DNA from: an uncultured beta proteobacterium
GTDB taxonomy: Bacteria > Pseudomonadota > Gammaproteobacteria > Burkholderiales > Burkholderiaceae_C
Length of the DNA: 33,812 bases
Direction: 5' to 3'
NCBI GenBank assembly: GCA_903832285.1
Contig: CAILAY010000092.1
Coordinates: 1 to 33,812 of the forward strand
The position numbers and the translations under genes are program-made. The notes beneath the pieces are model-generated. The model searched no databases. It saw nothing but the letters and a program-made list of their open reading frames with translations, and was not told the origin of the DNA. This document shows positions 16,287 through 24,086 of this stretch, one piece after another (position 1 is the stretch's first letter; each line of letters begins with the position of its first letter).

Positions 16287-17702
16287 ATGGCCAAGACCGT
16301 CGCAGACGTGATGAAGATGGTGAAGGAAAACGAAGTCAAGTTTGTTGATTTCCGCTTTACCGATACGCGTGGCAAAGAGCAGCACGTGACCGTGCCGGTG
16401 TCGCACTTTGACGAAGACAAATTCACTTCGGGCCACGCTTTTGATGGCTCGTCGGTGGCTGGCTGGAAGGGTATCGAAGCGTCGGACATGCAACTCATGC
16501 CCGACCCCAACACCGCCAACCTCGATCCGTTTTTTGAAGAAACCACGCTCTTCATGAGCTGCGACGTGATCGAACCCAGTGACGGCAAGGCCTACGACCG
16601 CGATCCGCGTTCCATCGCCAAGCGCGCCGAGGCCTATCTGAAGGCTTCCGGCATCGGCGACACCGCCTACTTCGGACCCGAGCCCGAGTTCTTCATTTTC
16701 GATGACGTGCGCTGGAACACCGACATGTCGGGCACCTTCTTCAAGATCGAAGAGTACGAAGCGCCCTGGAATTCGGGCAAGAAGCTCGAAGGCGGCAACC
16801 GTGGCCATCGCCCCACCGTCAAGGGCGGCTATTTCCCGGTGCCACCAGTGGACAGCACGCAGGACATGCGCGCCGAAATGGCCTTGATTCTGGAATCTCT
16901 TGGCATTCCGGTTGAAGTGTTCCACCACGAAGTGGCGGGCGCGGGTCAGAACGAAATCGGTACGCGTTTTTCCACGCTCGTGGAGCGCGCTGACTGGACC
17001 CAGGTACTCAAGTACGTGGTGCAAAACGTCGCGAATGCCTACGGCAAGACCGCGACCTTCATGCCCAAGCCCATCGTTGGCGACAACGGTTCGGGCATGC
17101 ACGTGCACCAGTCGATCTGGAAAGACGGCAAGAACCTGTTCGCCGGTGACGGCTATGCCGGTCTGTCGGACTTCGCGCTGTACTACATCGGCGGCATCAT
17201 CAAGCACGCACGCGCCCTGAATGCCATCACGAATCCCGGCACCAACAGCTACAAGCGTCTGGTGCCGGGTTACGAAGCCCCGGTCAAGCTGGCGTACTCG
17301 GCGAAGAATCGCTCGGCCTCGATCCGCATTCCCTATGTGGCCAATCCCAAGGGCCGACGCATCGAAGCGCGTTTCCCCGATCCACTGATGAACCCCTACC
17401 TGGGCTTTGCCGCCTTGATGATGGCCGGTCTGGATGGCGTGGAAAACAAGATCCATCCGGGCGAAGCCGCTTCCAAGGATCTGTACCATCTGCCGCCCGA
17501 GGAAGACGCGAAAGTGCCAACGGTGTGCCACAGCCTGGACCAGGCGTTGGACCATCTGGATGCAGGCCGCAGTTTCCTGACCAAGGGCGGCGTCTTCACC
17601 GACTCCATGCTCGACGCCTACATCGAACTCAAGATGACCGAAGTCACGCGCTTGCGCATGGCCACGCATCCGATCGAATTCGAAATGTACTATTCGCTGT
17701 AG
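16287..17702 (+). CDS. glnA: Glutamine synthetase, type I
   Basis: Makes glutamine from glutamate, ammonium and ATP; the dodecameric GSI enzyme central to ammonium assimilation. The 471-residue length fits (E. coli 469). Visible landmarks: [17 protein letters not shown] (21-37), the beta-grasp [17 protein letters not shown], metal-site EPEFFIFD (132-139), the [11 protein letters not shown] segment (218-228), [19 protein letters not shown]/metal region (261-276), NRSASIRIP (341-349), and the adenylylation loop [10 protein letters not shown] with Tyr400. The tyrosine implies control by GlnE. The ATG at 16287 has AGGAG 6 nt upstream; a TTG one codon earlier is less likely. Regulated by the sigma54/NtrC elements upstream and ended by a strong terminator. 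Confidence 0.98.
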   Translation: MAKTVADVMKMVKENEVKFVDFRFTDTRGKEQHVTVPVSHFDEDKFTSGHAFDGSSVAGWKGIEASDMQLMPDPNTANLDPFFEETTLFMSCDVIEPSDGKAYDRDPRSIAKRAEAYLKASGIGDTAYFGPEPEFFIFDDVRWNTDMSGTFFKIEEYEAPWNSGKKLEGGNRGHRPTVKGGYFPVPPVDSTQDMRAEMALILESLGIPVEVFHHEVAGAGQNEIGTRFSTLVERADWTQVLKYVVQNVANAYGKTATFMPKPIVGDNGSGMHVHQSIWKDGKNLFAGDGYAGLSDFALYYIGGIIKHARALNAITNPGTNSYKRLVPGYEAPVKLAYSAKNRSASIRIPYVANPKGRRIEARFPDPLMNPYLGFAALMMAGLDGVENKIHPGEAASKDLYHLPPEEDAKVPTVCHSLDQALDHLDAGRSFLTKGGVFTDSMLDAYIELKMTEVTRLRMATHPIEFEMYYSL

Positions 17703-17734
17703 ACCCACTTGGCGGCTGGGTTTCACTCGACATG

Positions 17735-17760
17735 AAAGGGCGGCGCAGGCCGTCCTTTTT
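17735..17760 (+). terminator. Rho-independent terminator of glnA
   Basis: Stem GGGCGGC (17738-17744) pairs with GCCGTCC (17749-17755, one G-U), loop GCAG, flanked by AAA on the left and a run of five T from 17756. It lies 33 nt after the glnA stop. Confidence 0.85.
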
Positions 17761-17816
17761 CGTTGGATTTTGCGCCGCGGTTTTGCGTTGCGCTGGGATT
17801 GAGACATACTTACTGC

Positions 17817-18293
17817 ATGAGATACGTTTTCCTCACCTTGTTGTGCGCTGGTTCGATGCTCCATCCTGCTGCGGCGCAGGAGAGTGCGATCTATCGCTGT
17901 GGCAACGAATACACGAACACCGCGACGGCCGAGCAGATGAAGAACTGCAAGCTGGTCAGCGGCGGCAATGTGACCATCATGCAAAGTGCCAAGCCCGCAA
18001 CGAAGGCGTCCGGACCCACGCGGTCCACGGCTGCCGCGCCCATCGCGGCACAGCGCCAGCGCGACAGCGATGCCCGTGCCATCCTGGAATCGGAACTCAG
18101 AAAGACACAGGCGCGGCTGGACGAACTCAACCGGGAATACAACAACGGTGAGCCGGAAAAACGGGGCGACGAGGCGCGCAATTTTCAGAAATACCTCGAT
18201 CGCGTGGCCGAACTCAAGGCCAGCATCGCACGCACGCAAAGCGACATTGACGGCCTCACCCGTGAGATCTCGCGCCTGCCTGTGAACAATTAA
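17817..18293 (+). CDS. Small secreted protein of unknown function (DUF4124-like N-terminus)
   Basis: A 158-residue protein with a clear signal peptide (MRYVFLTLLCAGSMLHPAAA-QES). The mature N-terminus, SAIYRCGNEYTNTATAEQMKNCKLVSGG, contains two cysteines and resembles the short YRC...YT motif of DUF4124-type envelope proteins. A proline/alanine-rich linker follows, then a charged, heptad-like helical region from about residue 85 to 150 (ILESELRKTQARLDELNREY, later RVAELKASIARTQSDIDGL) that should form a coiled coil. It sits between glnA and ntrB, but separated from glnA by a terminator. No function is assigned. Confidence 0.8.
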   Translation: MRYVFLTLLCAGSMLHPAAAQESAIYRCGNEYTNTATAEQMKNCKLVSGGNVTIMQSAKPATKASGPTRSTAAAPIAAQRQRDSDARAILESELRKTQARLDELNREYNNGEPEKRGDEARNFQKYLDRVAELKASIARTQSDIDGLTREISRLPVNN

Positions 18294-18322
18294 TTGATCT
18301 TGCGGGACAGACCAAAGGTTTT

Positions 18323-18428
18323 TGGGGTCGGAGCCCAAATTCGCCGAACCCTTCGGTTCGCCCTCCAGGTTCGGCGCAAAGCGCCACAGCGCGGACTTGG
18401 GGTTTTGCCAAATTGGTGTCTGACCCCA
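18323..18428. repeat. REPIN/MITE-like palindromic element
   Basis: About 106 bp bounded by imperfect terminal inverted repeats: TGGGGTCGGAGCCCAAATT at 18323 onward, and at the right end the reverse complement of TGGGGTCAGACACCAATTTG (ending 18428). The interior has further hairpin potential (CGAACCCTTCGGTTCG near 18345-18360; GGCGCAAAGCGCC near 18373). GGGGTCAGA-type ends are common in short intergenic repeats of Proteobacteria mobilised by RAYT (Y1) transposases; that link is inferred. It fills the gap between the small secreted protein and ntrB. Confidence 0.6.
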
Positions 18429-18452
18429 TTAACTGTCCTCAACTGATTTAAT

Positions 18453-19541
18453 GTGAACACGCCCCCTATTTCGTCATCTGAATCTGGAACGTCGCACCGT
18501 TTTCAGGCTTTTGATCTGCTGGCGACTCTGGTCGCGGTGCTGCACCATGATGGTGTCGTGCTGTTTGCCAATGCCGCGCTGGAAGACGCGCTTGGAAGCT
18601 CACGCCGTGCCATTCAAGGCAGCGCGTTAGCGGAGTTCTTCACTGAACCCGCAGTTCTGCAAACGGCTCTGGCGGGTGCGGACAGCAACGAGTTTGCCAC
18701 GCTGCGCTACGACGCGTGGCTCAAACGGCTGAATCAGGAACCACTTCGGGTGCACGTGGTGCTGGCCCAATCGGATCTGCCGGGCGAGGTCATCATCGAG
18801 TTGTTGCCGCTCGAGCAGCAGGCGCGTCAAGACCGAGAGGAGCGCTTGGTGGAGCAGGCACAAACCAACAAGGAATTGATCCGCAATCTGGCGCATGAAA
18901 TCAAGAATCCACTGGGTGGTATTCGGGGTGCTGCCCAGTTGCTGGAAATGGAGATGGATTCGCGCGAACTCAAGGAGTACACACAGGTCATCATCCATGA
19001 GGCGGATAGATTGCAGGCGCTCGTGGACCGGTTGCTGGCGCCGCATCGACGCCCGCACGTGGTGGGGGATGTGAACATCCACGAAGTCTGCGAACGTGTG
19101 CGTTCGCTTATCCTGGCGGAGTTTCCACGGGGATTGAAAGTGCAGCGCGACTACGACATCTCGATCCCCGAGTTTCGGGGCGACCGCGAGCAACTTATCC
19201 AGGCACTGCTCAACATCGCGCACAACGCGGCGCAGGTGCTGTCCGAAAAGATGACGCTGGACAGCGCACAGTTGACGTTTCGCACCCGTGTCGCACGCCA
19301 GGTCACGTTTGGCAAGCAGCGTTATCGATTGGCACTGGAATTGCATGTCATCGACAACGGGCCTGGCGTCCCGGACTCCATCAAGGACCGCATCTTTTAT
19401 CCCCTGGTCTCGGGGCGAGAAGGCGGCTCCGGTTTGGGGTTGACGCTGGCCCAGACTTTTGTGCAGCAACATCATGGGTCGATCGAATGCGACAGCGTAC
19501 CGGGCCGCACCGACTTCAAGATCCTGATACCGCTGCCCTAG
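18453..19541 (+). CDS. glnL: Nitrogen sensor histidine kinase/phosphatase NtrB
   Basis: Cytoplasmic kinase that phosphorylates NtrC under nitrogen limitation and dephosphorylates it with PII when nitrogen is ample. The 362 residues follow the NtrB layout: N-terminal PAS domain (about 18-120; LLATLVAVLHHDGVVLFANAALEDALG), dimerisation/phosphoacceptor helix NLAHEIKNPLGGIRGAAQLLE with His148, then the ATPase with N-box LLNIAHNAAQ (Asn258), G1 DNGPGV (301-306) and G2 GSGLGL (325-330). No membrane segments, as expected. Translation appears to start at a GTG (18453) lacking an obvious ribosome site; no in-frame ATG is close enough to keep the PAS domain. The REPIN-like element ends only 25 bp upstream, so the promoter may lie in or before it. 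The kinase gene precedes its partner regulator by 39 nt. Confidence 0.95.
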   Translation: MNTPPISSSESGTSHRFQAFDLLATLVAVLHHDGVVLFANAALEDALGSSRRAIQGSALAEFFTEPAVLQTALAGADSNEFATLRYDAWLKRLNQEPLRVHVVLAQSDLPGEVIIELLPLEQQARQDREERLVEQAQTNKELIRNLAHEIKNPLGGIRGAAQLLEMEMDSRELKEYTQVIIHEADRLQALVDRLLAPHRRPHVVGDVNIHEVCERVRSLILAEFPRGLKVQRDYDISIPEFRGDREQLIQALLNIAHNAAQVLSEKMTLDSAQLTFRTRVARQVTFGKQRYRLALELHVIDNGPGVPDSIKDRIFYPLVSGREGGSGLGLTLAQTFVQQHHGSIECDSVPGRTDFKILIPLP

Positions 19542-19580
19542 AACTTGTACGACCACTTTGACACTGGGGAAGACCGCACC

Positions 19581-21143
19581 ATGAAGCCGATTTGGATCGT
19601 AGACGATGACCAGTCCATACGCTTCGTCCTGGAGAAGGCGCTGCTGCGCGAGAACCTGCCGAGTCGCAGCTTTACCAGCCCGCGCGAGGTGCTGGCGGCG
19701 CTGGAAAAGGCGGCCCCCGAGGACGGACCACAAATCCTGGTGAGCGACATACGCATGCCTGGCGGCTCGGGTCTGGACCTGCTGGCCAAGGTCAAGGAAA
19801 AGCTGCCCAGCCTGCCGGTCATCATCATGACCGCGTTCTCTGATCTGGAGAGCGCCGTGTCGGCCTTTCAGGGTGGCGCGTTCGAGTACCTTCCCAAACC
19901 CTTTGACGTGCCCAAAGCGGTGGAACTGATACGCCGTGCCGTGCAAGAGAGTCAGCGTGAAGAGGTGGCGCAGGAACATCTTGCGGCTGCACCCGAGATG
20001 CTGGGCCAGGCAGGTGCGATGCAGGACGTGTTTCGCGCCATCGGCCGCTTGAGTCAGAGCAATGTCACGGTGATGATCACCGGTGAATCGGGTACCGGCA
20101 AGGAACTGGTCGCACGTGCGCTGCACAAGCATTCGCCGCGCGGCGACGCCGGCTCCAACGGTCCCTTTGTCGCGATCAATACGGCAGCGATCCCCAAGGA
20201 CCTGCTCGAGTCCGAATTGTTTGGCCACGAGCGTGGTGCCTTCACCGGTGCGCAGACCATGCGCCGGGGACGCTTTGAACAGGCCGATGGCGGCACGCTG
20301 TTTCTGGACGAAATCGGCGACATGCCGTTCGATCTGCAGACGCGCTTGTTGCGTGTTCTGAGTGACGGCCACTTTTATCGCGTCGGTGGACACCAGGCGG
20401 TGAAGACGAATGTGCGCGTCATCGCTGCCACGCACCAGAATCTGGAGCAGCGCGTGAAGGAGGGTGGGTTTCGCGAGGATTTGTTCCATCGTTTGAACGT
20501 GATCCGGCTGCGATTGCCGGCCTTGCGCGAGCGGCTCGAAGATATTCCTTTGTTGACCCGGCACTTTCTTCGCGCCAGCGCCTTGCAACTCGGGGTTGAA
20601 CCCAAACGCATCTCCGACCCCGCGCTTGCCCAACTGAGTCAGTTCGCCTTTCCGGGCAACGTGCGGCAGTTGGAAAACATCTGCCACTGGCTCACGGTGA
20701 TGGCACCGAGCCAGTTGATCGAAGCCAAGGATCTGCCGCCCGAGGTACTGGCCGCAGCGGATGGCGTGTCGGTAGCGACGGCGCAGGTCGCTTCGGCGCA
20801 GATGTCCTCGGGTCAGGCAGGTGCCGTGGCAGCGACACAAATCGATGGGCCGCACGTGACCGATGTGCCTGCTTCCGCGACCGGCAGTGCCGAACTGGCG
20901 GTGCCGCTTGCCGCCGAAGTCCACGCTGGCGCAGTTTGGGAACCGGACCTGGCGATGCATGCGCAGGCGCTGCTGGAATCGGGGCGTGCCGATGTCTGGG
21001 ACGTGTTGACGAAGCAGTTTGAATCGCGCCTGATTCGTGTGGCGCTGGTCCACACCAAGGGGCGGCGCATCGAGGCTGCGCACAAACTGGGCATTGGGCG
21101 CAACACCATCACGCGCAAGATTCAGGAACTCGGAATCAAGTGA
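19581..21143 (+). CDS. glnG: Nitrogen regulator NtrC, sigma54-dependent response regulator
   Basis: Enhancer-binding activator of nitrogen genes; hexamerises on phosphorylation and remodels sigma54 holoenzyme. Residues 1-120 are the receiver (acidic DDD at 8-10, phosphoacceptor Asp56 in LVSDIRMPGGSG, Lys106). The AAA+ domain (about 138-375) has Walker A GESGTGK (168-174), the sigma54-contact loop GAFTGA (219-224) and Walker B TLFLDE (239-244). The C-terminal Fis-type helix-turn-helix (about 483-520) ends RIEAAHKLGIGRNTITRKIQELGIK. At 520 residues it is longer than the ~470 of E. coli NtrC because of an Ala/Ser/Val-rich linker at about 392-452. Likely targets include the glnA promoter upstream. 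Confidence 0.96.
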   Translation: MKPIWIVDDDQSIRFVLEKALLRENLPSRSFTSPREVLAALEKAAPEDGPQILVSDIRMPGGSGLDLLAKVKEKLPSLPVIIMTAFSDLESAVSAFQGGAFEYLPKPFDVPKAVELIRRAVQESQREEVAQEHLAAAPEMLGQAGAMQDVFRAIGRLSQSNVTVMITGESGTGKELVARALHKHSPRGDAGSNGPFVAINTAAIPKDLLESELFGHERGAFTGAQTMRRGRFEQADGGTLFLDEIGDMPFDLQTRLLRVLSDGHFYRVGGHQAVKTNVRVIAATHQNLEQRVKEGGFREDLFHRLNVIRLRLPALRERLEDIPLLTRHFLRASALQLGVEPKRISDPALAQLSQFAFPGNVRQLENICHWLTVMAPSQLIEAKDLPPEVLAAADGVSVATAQVASAQMSSGQAGAVAATQIDGPHVTDVPASATGSAELAVPLAAEVHAGAVWEPDLAMHAQALLESGRADVWDVLTKQFESRLIRVALVHTKGRRIEAAHKLGIGRNTITRKIQELGIK

Positions 21144-21169
21144 GTGAACGGGCGGTGGCGGGGAGGTTG

Positions 21170-22990
21170 TCAATCTCCACGCACCACCCCTTCACGCCGC
21201 GGATCGGCGCCACCAAAATAGCCCGTGGCCGTCTTCTGGATCATTTGCACGCCGCTGGTGAGATCGAACTCTTGCACCGTGTGACCGCGGGCTTTGAGCG
21301 CGTTCACCGTGGCCGGCGGGAAACGGCTTTGCTCCAGCAGCACCGGGCCTCCCATGGAGCCGAAATTGGGCAGGTCGATCGCCTGCTGCGCATTGAGCTG
21401 CCAGTTCAGTGTCGCGTAAAGCGACTTGGCCACGAAGTGGATGATGAAGGCGCCGCCCGGACTGCCGCCGCTTGACACCAAGGGACCCAGCGTTCCATCC
21501 GCGGCCTTTTCAAACACCAGCGTAGGCGCCATGGACGAGCGCGGTCGTTTGCCGGGCTGCACGCGATTCGCGACGGGACGACCTTGGGCATCGGCGGGCG
21601 TGAAGCTGAAGTCTGTGAGTTCGTTATTCAGCAGAAACCCCCGCACCATCTGCCTTGCGCCAAAGCCGTCTTCGATGGTCGTGGTCATGGCCAGCGCATG
21701 ACCCCAGGAGTCGACGATGGAGATGTGCGATGTGCCATGTTCGATCTGCTCTGACATGGGCGCGTGGCTCACCCGCAGCGCAGCGGGTGAGCCCGGCGAG
21801 GCCTGTGGCATGCGTTGGCCCTGAGGCGAGGCGTCGATCAATCTGGCGCGTTGGGCAAGGTAATCGGTGGACAGCAATCCCGTCCAGTTTCCCCCAGGTG
21901 CGCTCACGAAGTCGGGATCGGCGACATACAGCGCGCGGTCGGCGAATGCCAGGCGCGCAGCCTCGCTGTACAGGTGCAGGAAATCGGGCGATGGCAGGCC
22001 CTGAATCAAGGGAAATGGTGTGGGCTGGACGCTTTGCACCATGCCCAAAATCTGTGCGATCGCGATCGCGCCCGATCCCGGCGGCGGGAAACCGCAAATG
22101 CGGTAGTCCTTGGCGCGCGCGCGGTAGTCGTAACACAGGGGAGTGCGAATCTTCGCCTGGTAATGCGCCAGGTCGTCCAAAGACATGCGGCCCGGGTTGC
22201 TGGCGTGCTGGCGCACTTTGGTGACGATGGCCTGCGCCACCTCGCCCTGATACAGCGCGACAGAACCCTGTGCCGCGATCATTCTGAAGACACGCGCAAG
22301 GGCCGCGTTGCGCAGCACAAACCCAACCGGATGCGGTGTGCCGTCGGCCTGATAGAAATAGGATTCGGCCACCGGGTCCTGCTTGAGATAGGGATCTTCC
22401 ACAAGAAGTGCATGCAGTCGCGGGCTGATCGCAAAGCCCTTCTCGGCCAGGTCGATGGCCGGTGAGAACAATTTCGCCCAGGGCAGTTTGCCATGCTGAT
22501 GATGCGCCAACTCCAGCATGCGCAGCACACCCGGAACACCCACGGCGCGCCCACCGACCACGGCGTCGTCGAAGTCCATCGGGCGGCCGTCGGACCTCAG
22601 GAAGAGCGTGTCATCGACCGCCGCGGGCGCGGTCTCGCGCCCGTCGAAGGCCTGAACCTTCTGGCCGTCGTAGTGCAGCAGGAAGGCACCACCGCCGATG
22701 CCGCTGGATTGCGGTTCCACCAGGTTGAGCACCATCTGCACCGCTATCGCCGCGTCCACCGCGCTGCCACCCGCCTTGAGTACGCCATAGCCCGCCTCCG
22801 TTGCGAGCGGATTCGCCGCCGCCACGGAAAAACGCTGCGTGGCCCATCCCGCGTTGGCGCTGCGCCCTGAGGCGGCTTCGGGCAGGTGCAAAGTGGCACT
22901 CTGAGGATCGGACGCTGTAGCGCCCAGCGCAATTGCACCGACGAGGCTCAGCGCAGAGAGGACGAAGGCGCGGGAGAAACGAATTTTCAT
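21170..22990 (-). CDS. ggt: Gamma-glutamyltransferase (glutathione hydrolase), exported
   Basis: Cleaves the gamma-glutamyl bond of glutathione and similar compounds, transferring it to water or amino acids, in the periplasm. The 606-residue proenzyme has a signal peptide (MKIRFSRAFVLSALSLVGAIALGATA) and the N-terminal signature FSVAAANPLATEAGYGVLKAGGSAVDAAIAVQMVLNLVEPQSSGIGGGAF. It self-cleaves before the catalytic Thr420 in HGTSHISIVD, giving large and small subunits; E. coli has TTH where this has TSH, a common variant. SSGGSPGG (about residues 520-528) supplies the oxyanion-hole region of the small subunit. It converges on ntrC, with only 26 bp between the stops and no clear terminator. 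Confidence 0.95.
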   Translation of the reverse strand: MKIRFSRAFVLSALSLVGAIALGATASDPQSATLHLPEAASGRSANAGWATQRFSVAAANPLATEAGYGVLKAGGSAVDAAIAVQMVLNLVEPQSSGIGGGAFLLHYDGQKVQAFDGRETAPAAVDDTLFLRSDGRPMDFDDAVVGGRAVGVPGVLRMLELAHHQHGKLPWAKLFSPAIDLAEKGFAISPRLHALLVEDPYLKQDPVAESYFYQADGTPHPVGFVLRNAALARVFRMIAAQGSVALYQGEVAQAIVTKVRQHASNPGRMSLDDLAHYQAKIRTPLCYDYRARAKDYRICGFPPPGSGAIAIAQILGMVQSVQPTPFPLIQGLPSPDFLHLYSEAARLAFADRALYVADPDFVSAPGGNWTGLLSTDYLAQRARLIDASPQGQRMPQASPGSPAALRVSHAPMSEQIEHGTSHISIVDSWGHALAMTTTIEDGFGARQMVRGFLLNNELTDFSFTPADAQGRPVANRVQPGKRPRSSMAPTLVFEKAADGTLGPLVSSGGSPGGAFIIHFVAKSLYATLNWQLNAQQAIDLPNFGSMGGPVLLEQSRFPPATVNALKARGHTVQEFDLTSGVQMIQKTATGYFGGADPRREGVVRGD

Positions 22991-23131
22991 GATGGACCCG
23001 ACGAGGACAGTGGTCGCATGTTAGTTCCTGTCTTCAGAATCCGGGCTTGAGTGAAAACCCTCGGACCCGATGCCGCGCCAGCGTTGCTATCGCCGCGATA
23101 ATCAAGTCCCACCCAGACCACGTGGCAGCCT

Positions 23132-24085
23132 ATGAACCTCAAGCACCTTGTTTTCGCCTTCATCTTCTTTGGTGCCGCCAGCAGCAGCGTTTTGGCGCAG
23201 CAATATTTACGCATCGGAACCGGGGGCATGGCAGGAACCTACTATCCGGTTGGGGTGGTGGTGGCCAAGCTGGTTTCGCAGCCAGGAAAGATCATCGCCA
23301 CGGCGCAGACCAGCAATGGCTCGTTGGGCAACGTCATCGGCGTGGCCAGTGGCTCGCTGGAGACGGGGTTTTCCCAGGCCGACGTCGCGACCTGGGCGCA
23401 GGGCGGCACCGGCATCTTTGCGGGCAAGCCCGCGTTGTCGGGTCTGCGTCTGATCGCCAACCTCTACCCGGAGAGCCTGCACATCGTGGTGAAGAAAAAT
23501 TCGGGCATCACGACCGTGTCCGACCTCAAGGGGCGGCGCGTGGCGCTGGACGAAGCGGGCTCGGGCACGCTGATCAGCGCCCGTCAGGTGCTTCAGGCCT
23601 ATGGTCTTAAGGAATCGGATCTGCTGCCCGAATACATCAAGCCCAACCAGGCAGGCGAGCGTCTCAAGTCGGGCGCGCTCGACGCCTTCTTCTTTACCGG
23701 TGGCGCACCTGCCGCGGCCATCACCGCTCTTGCGGCAGCGGGCGTGAACATCGCCCTGCTGCCCATCGACGGCGCAGCGGCGTTGCGCCTGCGCGCGTCC
23801 AGCCCGTTCTTTTTTGTCGACACCATCGACGCCAACACCTACCCCGGCGTGGCCGCAGTCAATACCCTGGCCGTGGGCGCGCAGTGGATCACGACAGACA
23901 AACTCGACGCCGATCTGGTGTATCAGATGACCCAGACGCTGTACAGCGAAGCCGGGCAAAAGGCGCTCGCGCTGGGTCACCCCAAGGGGCGCTTGATGAC
24001 GCTGGCACGCGCTGTCCAGGGCGCAGGAATTCCCTTGCATCCGGGCGCGGAGCGTTTTTATCGCGAAGCCGGGGTATTGAAATAG
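23132..24085 (+). CDS. TAXI-family periplasmic solute-binding protein, without TRAP permease genes
   Basis: Periplasmic binding protein of 317 residues with a Sec signal (MNLKHLVFAFIFFGAASSSVLA-QQ). The mature N-terminus YLRIGTGGMAGTYYPVGVVVAKLV and the next block TSNGSLGNVIGVASGSLETGFSQADVATWA are characteristic of TAXI (TRAP-associated extracytoplasmic immunogenic) proteins. Later typical segments are VSDLKGRRVALDEAGSGTLISARQVLQAYGL and KSGALDAFFFTGGAPAAAITALA. TAXI proteins usually deliver ligands such as carboxylates or amino acids to a DctM/DctQ-fused permease; no such gene is present in the flanks. Instead a membrane GGDEF-EAL gene starts 1 nt after its stop. A sensory co-receptor role is therefore plausible. 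Its promoter should be in the 141-bp divergent gap to ggt. Confidence 0.92.
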   Translation: MNLKHLVFAFIFFGAASSSVLAQQYLRIGTGGMAGTYYPVGVVVAKLVSQPGKIIATAQTSNGSLGNVIGVASGSLETGFSQADVATWAQGGTGIFAGKPALSGLRLIANLYPESLHIVVKKNSGITTVSDLKGRRVALDEAGSGTLISARQVLQAYGLKESDLLPEYIKPNQAGERLKSGALDAFFFTGGAPAAAITALAAAGVNIALLPIDGAAALRLRASSPFFFVDTIDANTYPGVAAVNTLAVGAQWITTDKLDADLVYQMTQTLYSEAGQKALALGHPKGRLMTLARAVQGAGIPLHPGAERFYREAGVLK

Positions 24086-24086
24086 C

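Noticed and set aside
16266..21173. Very long reverse-strand open frames (16266-18338 and 18627-21173) opposite glnA and ntrBC
   Set aside because: They lie exactly opposite glnA and ntrBC, whose motifs are complete, and show no domain signature.
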